A stretch of 5,919 nucleotides of DNA from contig DIHU01000159.1 in the NCBI GenBank assembly GCA_002420315.1, positions 1 to 5,919 on the forward strand, read 5' to 3'. This document shows positions 1 to 5,919 of this stretch, piece by piece. The stretch is from Akkermansiaceae bacterium UBA5688. GTDB lineage: Bacteria > Verrucomicrobiota > Verrucomicrobiia > Verrucomicrobiales > Akkermansiaceae. A program made the position numbers and the translations under genes. The stretch's first letter is position 1, and each line of letters starts with the position of its first letter. The notes under the pieces were generated by a model, which saw nothing but the letters and a program-made list of their open reading frames with translations, was not told the origin of the DNA and ran no database searches.

Positions 1-1419
1 TCCACTCGCATCAATTCCATCCCAGGTAATTGAGGCTTCGGTTGATTGGAAGGTCTTGAATCCCACTCCAAAAGAGTTATCCACAGTTCCATCCTCTTCG
101 TTTCCAATACCCTGAACTACACCAGAATCGCCATTGTCAGCGGTGGAAAGAAAATTGATTCCCCAGCCATCTGCTGCAACTGCGCTCGCGAGGAAATCCA
201 TTGTGAAGGAGAAGTTTTGCCAACCTGTGTAGTCCTCTTCAGATTCAAAAGAGATGTAGTTTCCCAAGTTACCAATTGTCTGTAGAAGCTGGTAGTATGC
301 TCCGTCAGATTCAGCGTCAGCTGCGACGAGTCTTCCGACAGGTGCACCTCGTAGAGCCTCTTCGGCATATGTCTCACCGGCATCGTCAAAGTTGGCAACG
401 ATCCCGTCGCGTGTTCCTATTGATTGGACCTCGGTCGGATTTCGACCAATGGAAACTTCGATTCCATCATTAACGCCATCGCCGTCGGTGTCGGCCATAT
501 GTGGGCTGGTTCCAGTCTGATCAGCGTCTACAAAATCAAGGAGAGGGTTTTCGACTCCATCGAGGAGCCCATCATTATCGGAGTCAGCATTAATAGGACT
601 CGTTCCGGTTTTGCTTGCGCTTATGAAGGTCCCGCCACCATCCTCGACCTTGTCACTTAGGCCATCAGAGTCGGTATCTGCTAAAGTTGGGTCGGTCTCC
701 GATTGGAGCTCTTCAAGATTATTGAGCCCGTCATTGTCAGGATCACCGTTGGGGCCGTTTTTGATGTCGACCGTCCCGTCATCATTATTGCTCAAACCAT
801 ATTTTATTTCCCAGATATCTGGGAGACCGTCCCTGTCTGCATCGCTCTCACCCTCTTGAACAACTCGGAAGTTGCTCACAATCAGCTTACCATTAAGAGT
901 CGAGGTTGAATCAAAGTTTTGACCACCAATACGGAATCCAAATTTATCTCCTGCTTTAACATTAACTTGTTGGTCAAAGCCGTTGAAAAAATAACCTCCT
1001 GAGGTGGTAGTGAGATCGACAGGGCTTTCTATCTCTACGTCGTTTACAATAATGCGAAATTCGGCAAAAGCCTGCCACCAAGCGTGCATCCCGGTGAATT
1101 CCCAATCAAAGGTAATTTCTGCATCGTTCGCTAGCGTGATAGTGAAGTCTGCGGTGCGGTTGCTCACTCCGCCGCCGGGCAGGCTAACATCGTATGTGAA
1201 TTCAGCGCTCTGCGCGGCGCCATCAAGGTCGATTTGGAACATGTCGGTAAAACCGTCCGAAACGACTTGGTCGGTTGCGAGGATTTCGGTGCTCTCCCAG
1301 TTTGCGATCTCAAATCCGTCGGTAAATCCGATTGTTTGAGCATGTGCACTAACCCCCAGCGCGCTCAGAAGGCCAAAGAATAAATTAGGTCGAAAACGTC
1401 TGTTTTTTCTTGTCGCCAT
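1..1419 (-). CDS. Exported thrombospondin type-3 repeat protein with jelly-roll-like flanking domains (3' end cut off by window edge)
   Basis: The frame is open from an ATG at 1417-1419 to base 1 with no stop, giving 473 visible residues; the C-terminus lies off the left edge. Residues 1-28 form a signal peptide: a basic start (MATRKNRRFR), a short hydrophobic core (FFGLLSALGV) and an A-H-A-Q cleavage-like site. Residues 30-190 are beta-rich and look like a carbohydrate-binding-type jelly roll, which I cannot assign to a named family. Residues 193-320 carry five aspartate-rich calcium loops of the DxDxDGxxD type (starting near 193, 226, 248, 279 and 310), with the intervening T-G-T-S-P and G-R-N-P-T motifs typical of bacterial TSP3 repeats. 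From about 338 a second beta-rich domain begins, with A-D-G-W-G-I-N-F near 416-423 followed by F-G-V-G-F-K-T-F, resembling L-type lectin or LamG folds. No Shine-Dalgarno sequence is visible before the ATG. The likely role is a secreted or cell-surface calcium-stabilised adhesin or glycan-binding protein; this is inferred from architecture only. Confidence 0.88.
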   Translation of the reverse strand, partial: MATRKNRRFRPNLFFGLLSALGVSAHAQTIGFTDGFEIANWESTEILATDQVVSDGFTDMFQIDLDGAAQSAEFTYDVSLPGGGVSNRTADFTITLANDAEITFDWEFTGMHAWWQAFAEFRIIVNDVEIESPVDLTTTSGGYFFNGFDQQVNVKAGDKFGFRIGGQNFDSTSTLNGKLIVSNFRVVQEGESDADRDGLPDIWEIKYGLSNNDDGTVDIKNGPNGDPDNDGLNNLEELQSETDPTLADTDSDGLSDKVEDGGGTFISASKTGTSPINADSDNDGLLDGVENPLLDFVDADQTGTSPHMADTDGDGVNDGIEVSIGRNPTEVQSIGTRDGIVANFDDAGETYAEEALRGAPVGRLVAADAESDGAYYQLLQTIGNLGNYISFESEEDYTGWQNFSFTMDFLASAVAADGWGINFLSTADNGDSGVVQGIGNEEDGTVDNSFGVGFKTFQSTEASITWDGIDASG

Positions 1420-1501
1420 ATTGCAAGAAGTATGAAACGCCGGTAACCAAAGCAAGCTTGAAGATGGACTGACAATGATGAGTCGAATTTATAGGCATCG
1501 C

Positions 1502-1528
1502 AGCATAACACGACATATCTATTGACAA
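1502..1528 (-). promoter_or_regulatory. Weak candidate sigma70-type promoter for the TSP3-repeat gene
   Basis: Reading the minus strand, TTGTCA (1523-1528) is followed after 15 bp by TATGCT (1502-1507), about 80 bp upstream of the ATG at 1419. The -35-like box matches the consensus well, but the spacer is two bases short. Sigma70-like boxes also occur by chance in AT-rich spacers, so this is only a suggestion. No operator-like repeat accompanies it. Confidence 0.22.
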
Positions 1529-1531
1529 TTA

Positions 1532-1548
1532 AGATGATTAAATCACCT
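1532..1548 (-). terminator. Possible weak hairpin downstream of the PQQ-like gene
   Basis: On the minus strand AGGTGAT and ATCATCT can form a 7-bp stem (one G-U pair) around a TTA loop, about 45 nt after the TAG stop of the upstream propeller gene. The stem is AT-rich and is not followed by a real U tract, so it may only stabilise the mRNA 3' end or be accidental. It abuts the candidate promoter, so transcription may either pass through or restart here. Confidence 0.2.
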
Positions 1549-1593
1549 GCATCTCTGTTCTGTCTTTTGGCCAGAGTGGCACCTTGAATAGAC

Positions 1594-2907
1594 CTATTGC
1601 CGAATACAATAAATGCGAGCAGAGGTGCGGATGAGGAGGTTTTTACCGGCAATTGCAGGAGTGGCCATTCCCATGTCGTCTTCGGCCAATTGGTTGGTGT
1701 GCAAAAGTTTGAAGCTCTTACCAGCTTCACAGACGTTGGTGCCTCCGTCTTCGTTGAAGCAGAAAATTTTCCCGTGATATGCCCAGGGTGATGCGGTGAA
1801 TCCGGTGGAGCCGGGCAGGCGTTGTTTGCCGTATATCGTAGTTCCGGTCTTAGGGTTTAAGGTGGAGAGGTAGCCACGGTCGAGCAGGACGTAAATTTGG
1901 TCCCGATAAAGAAGAGTGGAGGGGTTGTAAGGAGCCGCTTTCCAGTTGCTCCAAGCGATGAAATCATTCGAGGTGTCTTTTGAAGTGACCGAGATATCAC
2001 CCTTAGCGCCAGGTCTGATTGCGTAGAGTGGACGCTTGCTGTCACCAACGTATCCGGAGGATATGTAGAGAAGCCCGTCGTGAGCATAAGGTGTAGCAAT
2101 CGTAATGCTGGACATTCCCTTGAAAGACCAAAGTTCCTTTCCGTCCAGATCGTAGGAACGAGTGCGGCCGGAGCCCGGTACGATGATTTCAGTTCGTAGC
2201 TTGTTTTCCCAAATGTAGGGATTGGACCAATTGGATTTTTCGTCACGAGAGGTTTTCCAGATTTCTTCACCAGTCTTTTTGTCTAATGCGATGAGATAAG
2301 ATTTTTCTTCATTGTCGTTGACGAGATAGACGCGGTCTTTGTGAAGGATTGGTGAGGAAGCCGTTCCCCAACCGTAGCGAGTTGGATAAGCTGTGACTTT
2401 GTGGGACCAAACGACTTTGCCTTCGAAGTCCATGGCGTAAAGTCCCAAGCTGCCAAAGTAACAGTAGACAAGTTCGCCATCAGTGACCGGGGTCTCGGAG
2501 GCGTAGGAATTCTTGAGGTGAATTGAGGATTTGGGCTTCCCTTTGTGAACGTCTTTGTCCCAGAGCATTTCGCCAGAGTCGAGGTCAAGGCAGATTACTT
2601 TCCAAAGGTGAGTAGACTCGGGGATTTTGAGACGGTTCCCACCGAAATAGAGTCCCTTTTTCGGACTCTCGCTTTCGCCCTGGTTGACAACAGTCGTTAA
2701 AAAGACCTTTTTGTCCCATACGATGGGGGAAGACCAACCACGACCAGGGATATCGCTTTTCCAAGCAACATTTTTAGTAGCTGACCATCTGTCGGGGAGA
2801 TTTGGGTTTTCAGAAACTCCACGCGATTCGGCACCTCTGAAAGATGGCCAGTGATCTTGACCTGAAATTGGTAAAACGAGGATGATTGATAAAATGACAA
2901 TACGCAC
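1594..2907 (-). CDS. Exported PQQ-like (BamB-type) beta-propeller repeat protein
   Basis: The 437-residue protein starts at a GTG (2905-2907); an in-frame TGA two codons upstream rules out extension, and a GGGAG box lies 11 nt before the start. Residues 1-17 form a short signal peptide (hydrophobic IVILSIILVLPISG), giving an exported mature protein. The mature start H-W-P-S-F-R-G...G-V-S, then N-V-A-W-K...G-R-G-W-S-S-P-I-V-W, is the usual opening of this family in Planctomycetota and Verrucomicrobiota. Blade signatures of the form L-x-x-x-D-x-x-x-G-x-x-x-W occur near residues 107-115 (LDLDSGEMLW), 157-167 (YAMDFEGKVVW), 206-217 (IALDKKTGEEIW), 252-260 (YDLDGKELW) and, degenerate, 347-358. No heme-binding CxxCH or catalytic dehydrogenase motif is visible, so real PQQ binding or enzyme activity is doubtful; the family mostly holds propellers of unknown ligand. 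It lies 160 bp downstream of the CRTAC1-like gene on the same strand and may share its transcript. Confidence 0.92.
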   Translation of the reverse strand: MRIVILSIILVLPISGQDHWPSFRGAESRGVSENPNLPDRWSATKNVAWKSDIPGRGWSSPIVWDKKVFLTTVVNQGESESPKKGLYFGGNRLKIPESTHLWKVICLDLDSGEMLWDKDVHKGKPKSSIHLKNSYASETPVTDGELVYCYFGSLGLYAMDFEGKVVWSHKVTAYPTRYGWGTASSPILHKDRVYLVNDNEEKSYLIALDKKTGEEIWKTSRDEKSNWSNPYIWENKLRTEIIVPGSGRTRSYDLDGKELWSFKGMSSITIATPYAHDGLLYISSGYVGDSKRPLYAIRPGAKGDISVTSKDTSNDFIAWSNWKAAPYNPSTLLYRDQIYVLLDRGYLSTLNPKTGTTIYGKQRLPGSTGFTASPWAYHGKIFCFNEDGGTNVCEAGKSFKLLHTNQLAEDDMGMATPAIAGKNLLIRTSARIYCIRQ

Positions 2908-2918
2908 AAATCAAACGT

Positions 2919-2923
2919 CTCCC
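2919..2923 (-). promoter_or_regulatory. Ribosome binding site supporting the GTG start of the PQQ-like gene
   Basis: GGGAG on the minus strand lies 11 nt before the GTG at 2907. The spacing is a little long but acceptable. With the in-frame TGA between box and start, it makes this GTG the only reasonable N-terminus that keeps the signal peptide. Confidence 0.5.
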
Positions 2924-3067
2924 AAATTGAACGATTCGTGAAGCCGAAAGGTGAAGAAAGAGATTTTGCCTTGGATAGTTAGGCAGAGAAGTTAGATGAT
3001 TGTTTTTAAATAATCACTTTCTGGATCTTAATACCTAGGGGTCTTCTTTTCGGGCAGAAGAGCACTC

Positions 3068-5386
3068 CTATTTCGGATCTTCTTTGAGCAAGAAATACCG
3101 ATTGGTCGCAAGATTTTTGTAAATTTGTGTTTTTCCTGAAGGCCAACGGACTTCAAGGCGGTCGATCACCTTTGCGTCTCCAAGTCCCAGGATAATTTCT
3201 GCTGGACCCTGTCCCATAAAACCGTTTTGAGGGAATAAGTCTCGGATCAGTTTTTGTCCTTTCACAGTGGCCGTGAGCCGTGCGCCAATCCCGGCACGAT
3301 TGCTCCGAGAACCCTCAAGACGGATGCGGGAGAAATTGGCCTTTGGAAAACGGTTGAGGAACAGCCGCAACGAGCCACCTCCGACCGAACCAACAAGTAG
3401 GTCAGTGGCTCCATCTCGGTTAAAATCTGCCGCCACGACGCTGCGAGAATCGGAGTCAATATCTGCACCTGAGGCGAACGAAACATCGATAAAGGAGTTG
3501 CCATCGAGGTTTAGGAAAGTGCGATTGCGCTCAAAGGAACTTAGGTTCTCTCGTTCGTTTGGCATTTGAAAAGGGTTCTTGGTCCAGAACTCGCCTGCTT
3601 CTTCATCGATCTCACCGATTGCTTCAAGCTGGCTGAGTCGATTATGAGGCTGCGACACGACAGACCTCCATAGACAAGTTCATCCGTCTGGTTTGCTGCG
3701 ATCAAAGCTTAGAAATCCGGTTGTCGCGTGGAGATCGAGTAGTCCATCGTTATCAAGATCTGCGATCGCGGGCGCGTAGGCCCATCCAATATCGTTGATG
3801 CCCCAGGATTCGCTCTTCTCCGTATAAGGCCCGCCTCTCGGGCCGCGTTTGTAGAGCCGGTTGCCAGCGCAAGCGCCCTTGATTTGCTTGTGAACCCCAG
3901 GCCCATAATCATCTTCGGAGACCTGGGCGATGATACGCCGCCCCATTTTCGAATACATATTGGCGACATAGATCTCCGGCGAGCCATCATTATCGAGGTC
4001 TCCGCTAGCAACCCCCATGCTAGTCGCAAAGTCGGCAACATCGTTCTGTTTTGCAATTTCCTCGAAGCTACCATTGCCCTTGTTTCGTAGCAGGTTGTTC
4101 GTGCCAAAATCATTGGCGACGTAGAGATCGGGCAGAGCGTCGTCGTCGGCGTAGAGCCAAGTCGCAGCGAAGGAATTACGCTTGCCCGCGCTAGCTTTGC
4201 TTTCTACCGAAACATTCTTGAAGCGACCGCCACCGAGATTTCTCCACAGCACATTTGGGGCGCCAGAAATGTCATCGCCGACCCAAGGTAGCGGCTCTTC
4301 CCCGGCGGTAGTTCCTTGGTAGAGCACATAGAGGTCGCAAAGGCCATCTCCATCGTAATCCGCAATGCTACAGCCCATCGGAGCCCTTGAAAATTTGAGA
4401 CCCGATTCAGTGGTGATCTCTAAGAATCTTTTTCCTTCGATGTTTCGATAGATTCGATCGCCGAGAATCAAGTCAGGGAAACCATCGTTGTCAAAGTCCA
4501 ACCAACAGGCCAGCGCTCGTTCCGCCTTGGTTGCCATCATCGGAAGTCCAAAGGCCTTGTTCGCGACGGCAAAGCGCTGACCCCCTAGCGACTTGAGCAG
4601 CGCCGTTGGTCCGCGCACCGAGGCGATCGCAATATCTAGGTATCCATCTCGATCGAAATCTTCCACTGCGAATTGAAAACTGTAACGTTGGGAGATCTCC
4701 TCTTTAGGCATTTTCCAGTTGTCGGCCAATGGCAAGCGGTGCAGCTGACTGGCTTCGGTCACCTCCTCCATCAGCATTTGTGGGGCACTGCGCTTGGTTT
4801 CGGACAGAACTTTCCAAGAGGAAATTACGGCGCCAGCGTTAAAATTTGAATTTGATTTCGTTCGGAAGCTGACGATGTGCTCCGACTCGAGCGCAACCAA
4901 CTTCGCTTCGGCACTGCGCCCAGATGCCGTTAGCAATAGCCGTGTCTCCCACTGTCCCTCACCAGCGGTCGCGATCCTTAGAACACGCAAGTTTAGGGCC
5001 TCGATCTTATCCAGCAATCGAAGCTGATCCAACAAGGCGGCAGCTACATCTTGGGCGTTTGCGGGTTTCTCTCCAGCGGTGCGGCGAACTTCTTCGACAT
5101 TGCTTTTAATGAACTTCTCAAACGAGGTCTCGGCGGGGATTACCGTGCCCGAGAATTCCTTGTGAAAGGCCGCTGCGAGAACCCTCGCATCTTGTTTACG
5201 CAAGCCATCCAAAAACCACTCCCCAAATCGCTTCTCGATTTTAAATGTGACATGCTCGGAATCCCAGATCTCTTTTTGGCGCTCTGGATCAAGCGCTTGC
5301 CTAGCGTCATCCAAATTCTGAGCAGATGCCATGAAAGCCAATACGGGGATCCAGATGAGGATGCGGAGGTGTGTTGACGCTTTCAT
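3068..5386 (-). CDS. CRTAC1-like FG-GAP/ASPIC-UnbV exported protein, candidate selenoprotein with in-frame TGA (Sec569)
   Basis: The frame starts at ATG 5384-5386 (in-frame TAG seven codons upstream; no clear ribosome binding site) and ends at TAG 3068-3070. It has one internal TGA at 3680-3682. Read through, it encodes 772 residues. Residues 1-23 are a signal peptide (hydrophobic IWIPVLAFMA, then S-A-Q). Residues about 24-215 form a domain I do not recognise for certain, possibly NTF2/SnoaL-like. FG-GAP/VCBS calcium loops (DxDxDGxxD) start near 243, 297, 343, 414 (degenerate), 463, 543 and 654. An ASPIC/UnbV domain covers about 696-765, with G-I-G-A-R-L, Q-N-G-F-M-G-Q-G and the signature R-W-P-S-G-K-T-Q. 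The TGA falls after G568 and gives G-Sec-T-C-L-W-R; both sides are in the same frame, and a SECIS-like hairpin follows. FG-GAP propellers of this family are exported binding or scaffold proteins of mostly unknown function; Sec would suggest a redox role (inference). Alternatives are two separate proteins (568 aa, and about 196 aa from GTG 3658), or a pseudogene. Family assignment is strong; Sec decoding is probable but unproven. Confidence 0.8.
3643..3682 (-). promoter_or_regulatory. Candidate UGA recoding site with bacterial SECIS-like hairpin
   Basis: On the minus strand the UGA (3680-3682) is followed by 11 nt (3669-3679). Then comes GAGG (3665-3668), a single bulged U (3664), CUGU (3660-3663), loop CGUGUC (3654-3659), GCAG (3650-3653) and CCUC (3646-3649). 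GAGG pairs with CCUC, and CUGU pairs with GCAG through one G-U wobble. With G3669 bulged, UAU (3670-3672) can extend the stem by pairing with AUA (3643-3645). Numbering from the U of UGA, the bulged U is 19 and the loop GU is 25-26. In the E. coli fdhF SECIS, as I recall it, the bulged U is 17 and the critical loop G-U is 23-24, also six nucleotides apart, and the upper stem likewise starts 11 nt after UGA. SelB recognises the bulged U and the loop GU in that model. Folding was done by eye. Confidence 0.72.
3656..3669 (-). promoter_or_regulatory. Internal Shine-Dalgarno plus GTG: possible reinitiation site after the TGA
   Basis: GGAGG (3665-3669) lies 6 nt before an in-frame GTG (3656-3658), eight codons after the TGA. 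This could let ribosomes that stop at the TGA restart and make a 196-residue ASPIC/UnbV polypeptide. That product would begin V/M-S-Q-P-H-N-R and would lack a signal peptide, which argues against it as a useful exported protein. The same GGAGG also supplies the Trp-Arg codons (T-GG-AGG) and one arm of the SECIS-like stem, so the match to a ribosome binding site may be coincidental. Confidence 0.3.
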
Positions 5387-5488
5387 ACTATGTTTTAAAC
5401 AGGTCTAATGCTGCCTGATTCGTTCAGCTAAAACCAGCGCGAACTATCTGCCCTCAATTACTAACTTAAACAAAAGAGGGAATTCACC

Positions 5489-5530
5489 TTCATGGAAATG
5501 CCATCGGGTAGTGTCGCAATTTCATGAAAA
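5489..5530. repeat. Pair of near-identical palindromic 10-mers upstream of the CRTAC1-like gene
   Basis: TTCATGGAAA (5489-5498) and TTCATGAAAA (5521-5530) differ at one base and are exactly 32 bp apart, about three helical turns. The second sits inside a perfect 10-bp palindrome, TTTCATGAAA (5520-5529). Both are in the leader between the upstream terminator and the CRTAC1-like start. A dimeric regulator could bind such a pair, but ten-base matches in AT-rich DNA are weak evidence. No confident -35/-10 pair was found in this leader. Confidence 0.22.
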
Positions 5531-5531
5531 T

Positions 5532-5563
5532 AAAAAAACGGAGCCGCCCTCAGGGCGACTCCG
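5532..5563 (-). terminator. Strong intrinsic terminator of the upstream surface-protein gene
   Basis: Minus-strand RNA from 5563 to 5539 folds into an 11-bp stem: CGGAG pairs with CUCCG, then a U-G wobble, then CGCCC pairs with GGGCG, around a UGA triloop. Seven U residues follow directly (5532-5538) and then further AU-rich sequence. It begins about 25 nt after the TAG of the gene at 5589-5919. The plus-strand reading has a C/A mismatch in place of the wobble and no U tract, so it acts in one direction. It separates that gene from the CRTAC1-like gene, which therefore needs its own promoter. Confidence 0.92.
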
Positions 5564-5588
5564 GATAAATGTGATTATCTCGTTTGAG

Positions 5589-5919
5589 CTACTTCTGGAT
5601 CCGGAAGAACCCGCGCTCAGAGCCTGGACCCCCGATAAGCGACACTGGGAAAGTGTAAGTGGTCGAATCGCCTTGATCCGCCGGATAACTGTCGTTGAGA
5701 TCAGTTTCCCAATCGAAAAGGTCCTCGGAGTAGTAGATGCCATAGGTTTGCCCTTCTTTCGACGGCCAAGTCAGCGAAATTGTATCGTCCGAATTATCGT
5801 CAGTCCCTTTGTTATCGTAGGTGATATCTGTAATAGCAAACTGGGTTCCGCCTCCAAGTAATACCTCGATACTGGCACCTTCGCCAGCTGCCCAAATCTC
5901 GGAAATCTCATCAGCTGAT
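5589..5919 (-). CDS. C-terminal fragment of an exported surface-type protein (5' end off the right edge)
   Basis: An open frame enters at the right edge and runs 109 codons to TAG (5589-5591). The visible part is acidic and beta-rich. Its most telling part is T-I-S-L-T-W-P-S-K-E-G-Q-T-Y-G-I-Y-Y-S-E-D-L-F-D-W, ending in G-F-F-R-I-Q-K. This T-W-x-S-x-x-G-x-x-Y...S-x-D-L-x-x-W...F-F-R-I/V pattern is the common C-terminal module of large secreted Verrucomicrobiota proteins, often behind LamG, autotransporter-like or TSP3 regions, where it may serve in export or surface attachment (role not established). A strong terminator follows about 25 nt after the stop, supporting a genuine gene end. The N-terminal domains and full function cannot be told from this window. 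Confidence 0.8.
   Translation of the reverse strand, partial: SADEISEIWAAGEGASIEVLLGGGTQFAITDITYDNKGTDDNSDDTISLTWPSKEGQTYGIYYSEDLFDWETDLNDSYPADQGDSTTYTFPVSLIGGPGSERGFFRIQK

Noticed and set aside
193..841. DNA-level tandem repeat in the Asp-rich stretch
   Set aside because: The similarity comes from repeated GAT/GAC-rich TSP3 loops with different spacing and divergent intervening sequence. It is protein-level repetition, not a satellite or CRISPR-like array.
46..859. Several plus-strand frames across the TSP3-repeat region
   Set aside because: The minus-strand frame is open for 473 codons with a signal peptide and five calcium loops. The plus-strand frames are by-products of its repetitive Asp/Gly codons.
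1365..1730. Minus-strand open frame of 121 codons bridging the PQQ-like gene end and the TSP3 gene start
   Set aside because: It overlaps two well-supported genes in another frame and has no recognisable domain or ribosome binding site.
3042..3061. Hairpin TCTTCT...AGAAGA just after the CRTAC1-like stop, as a terminator
   Set aside because: The 6-bp stem is AT-rich with an 8-nt loop, and the transcribed strand continues with CCCCTAGG rather than a U tract. It is not convincing as an intrinsic terminator.
3659..3682. Decayed pseudogene or frameshift at the break in the CRTAC1-like gene
   Set aside because: There is no frameshift: both halves share one frame, and the downstream half keeps an intact FG-GAP loop and the full ASPIC/UnbV signature with no second stop. 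A lone TGA plus a SECIS-like hairpin is better explained by recoding. A recent nonsense mutation cannot be fully excluded.
5511..5861. Plus-strand open frame of 116 codons at the right end
   Set aside because: It runs antisense through the terminator and the C-terminal fragment on the minus strand, has no family-like sequence and is a shadow frame.

Overview
The window looks like a chromosomal segment from a Verrucomicrobiota- or Planctomycetota-type bacterium, probably marine or a metagenome bin. This is inferred from family content only. All four supported genes lie on the minus strand, and all are exported or surface proteins of a kind common in those phyla: a thrombospondin type-3 repeat protein with jelly-roll regions, a PQQ-like (BamB-type) beta-propeller opening with the typical W-P-x-F-R-G start, a CRTAC1-like FG-GAP/ASPIC-UnbV protein, and the tail of a protein with a T-W-x-S-x-x-G-x-x-Y...S-x-D-L-x-x-W C-terminal module. 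No RNA gene, CRISPR array, insertion sequence or phage gene was seen.

Layout in transcription order (right to left). 5589-5919 holds the last 109 residues of a surface-type protein that continues off the right edge. It ends at a strong intrinsic terminator (5532-5563). After about 145 bp of leader comes a large CRTAC1-like gene, 3068-5386. A 160-bp spacer without a convincing terminator leads to a 437-residue PQQ-like propeller protein, 1594-2907. After another 174 bp begins a TSP3-repeat protein, 1-1419, which is cut by the left edge and has 473 residues visible.

The main discovery is in the CRTAC1-like gene. Its reading frame is interrupted by one in-frame TGA (3680-3682), and the same frame then continues without a frameshift through another FG-GAP loop and a full ASPIC/UnbV domain. 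Starting 11 nt after the TGA is a hairpin with the architecture of a bacterial SECIS element: a lower stem, a single bulged U, a short upper stem, and an apical loop with GU six nucleotides after the bulged U. The bulge-to-GU spacing is the same as I recall for E. coli fdhF. The TGA is followed two codons later by a Cys codon (Sec-Thr-Cys). The best reading is one 772-residue exported selenoprotein with Sec at residue 569. The main alternatives are a nonsense mutation, or termination followed by reinitiation at an internal GTG with a good ribosome binding site.

The propeller proteins could form a periplasmic or surface redox or binding module, but nothing in the sequence proves that they work together.
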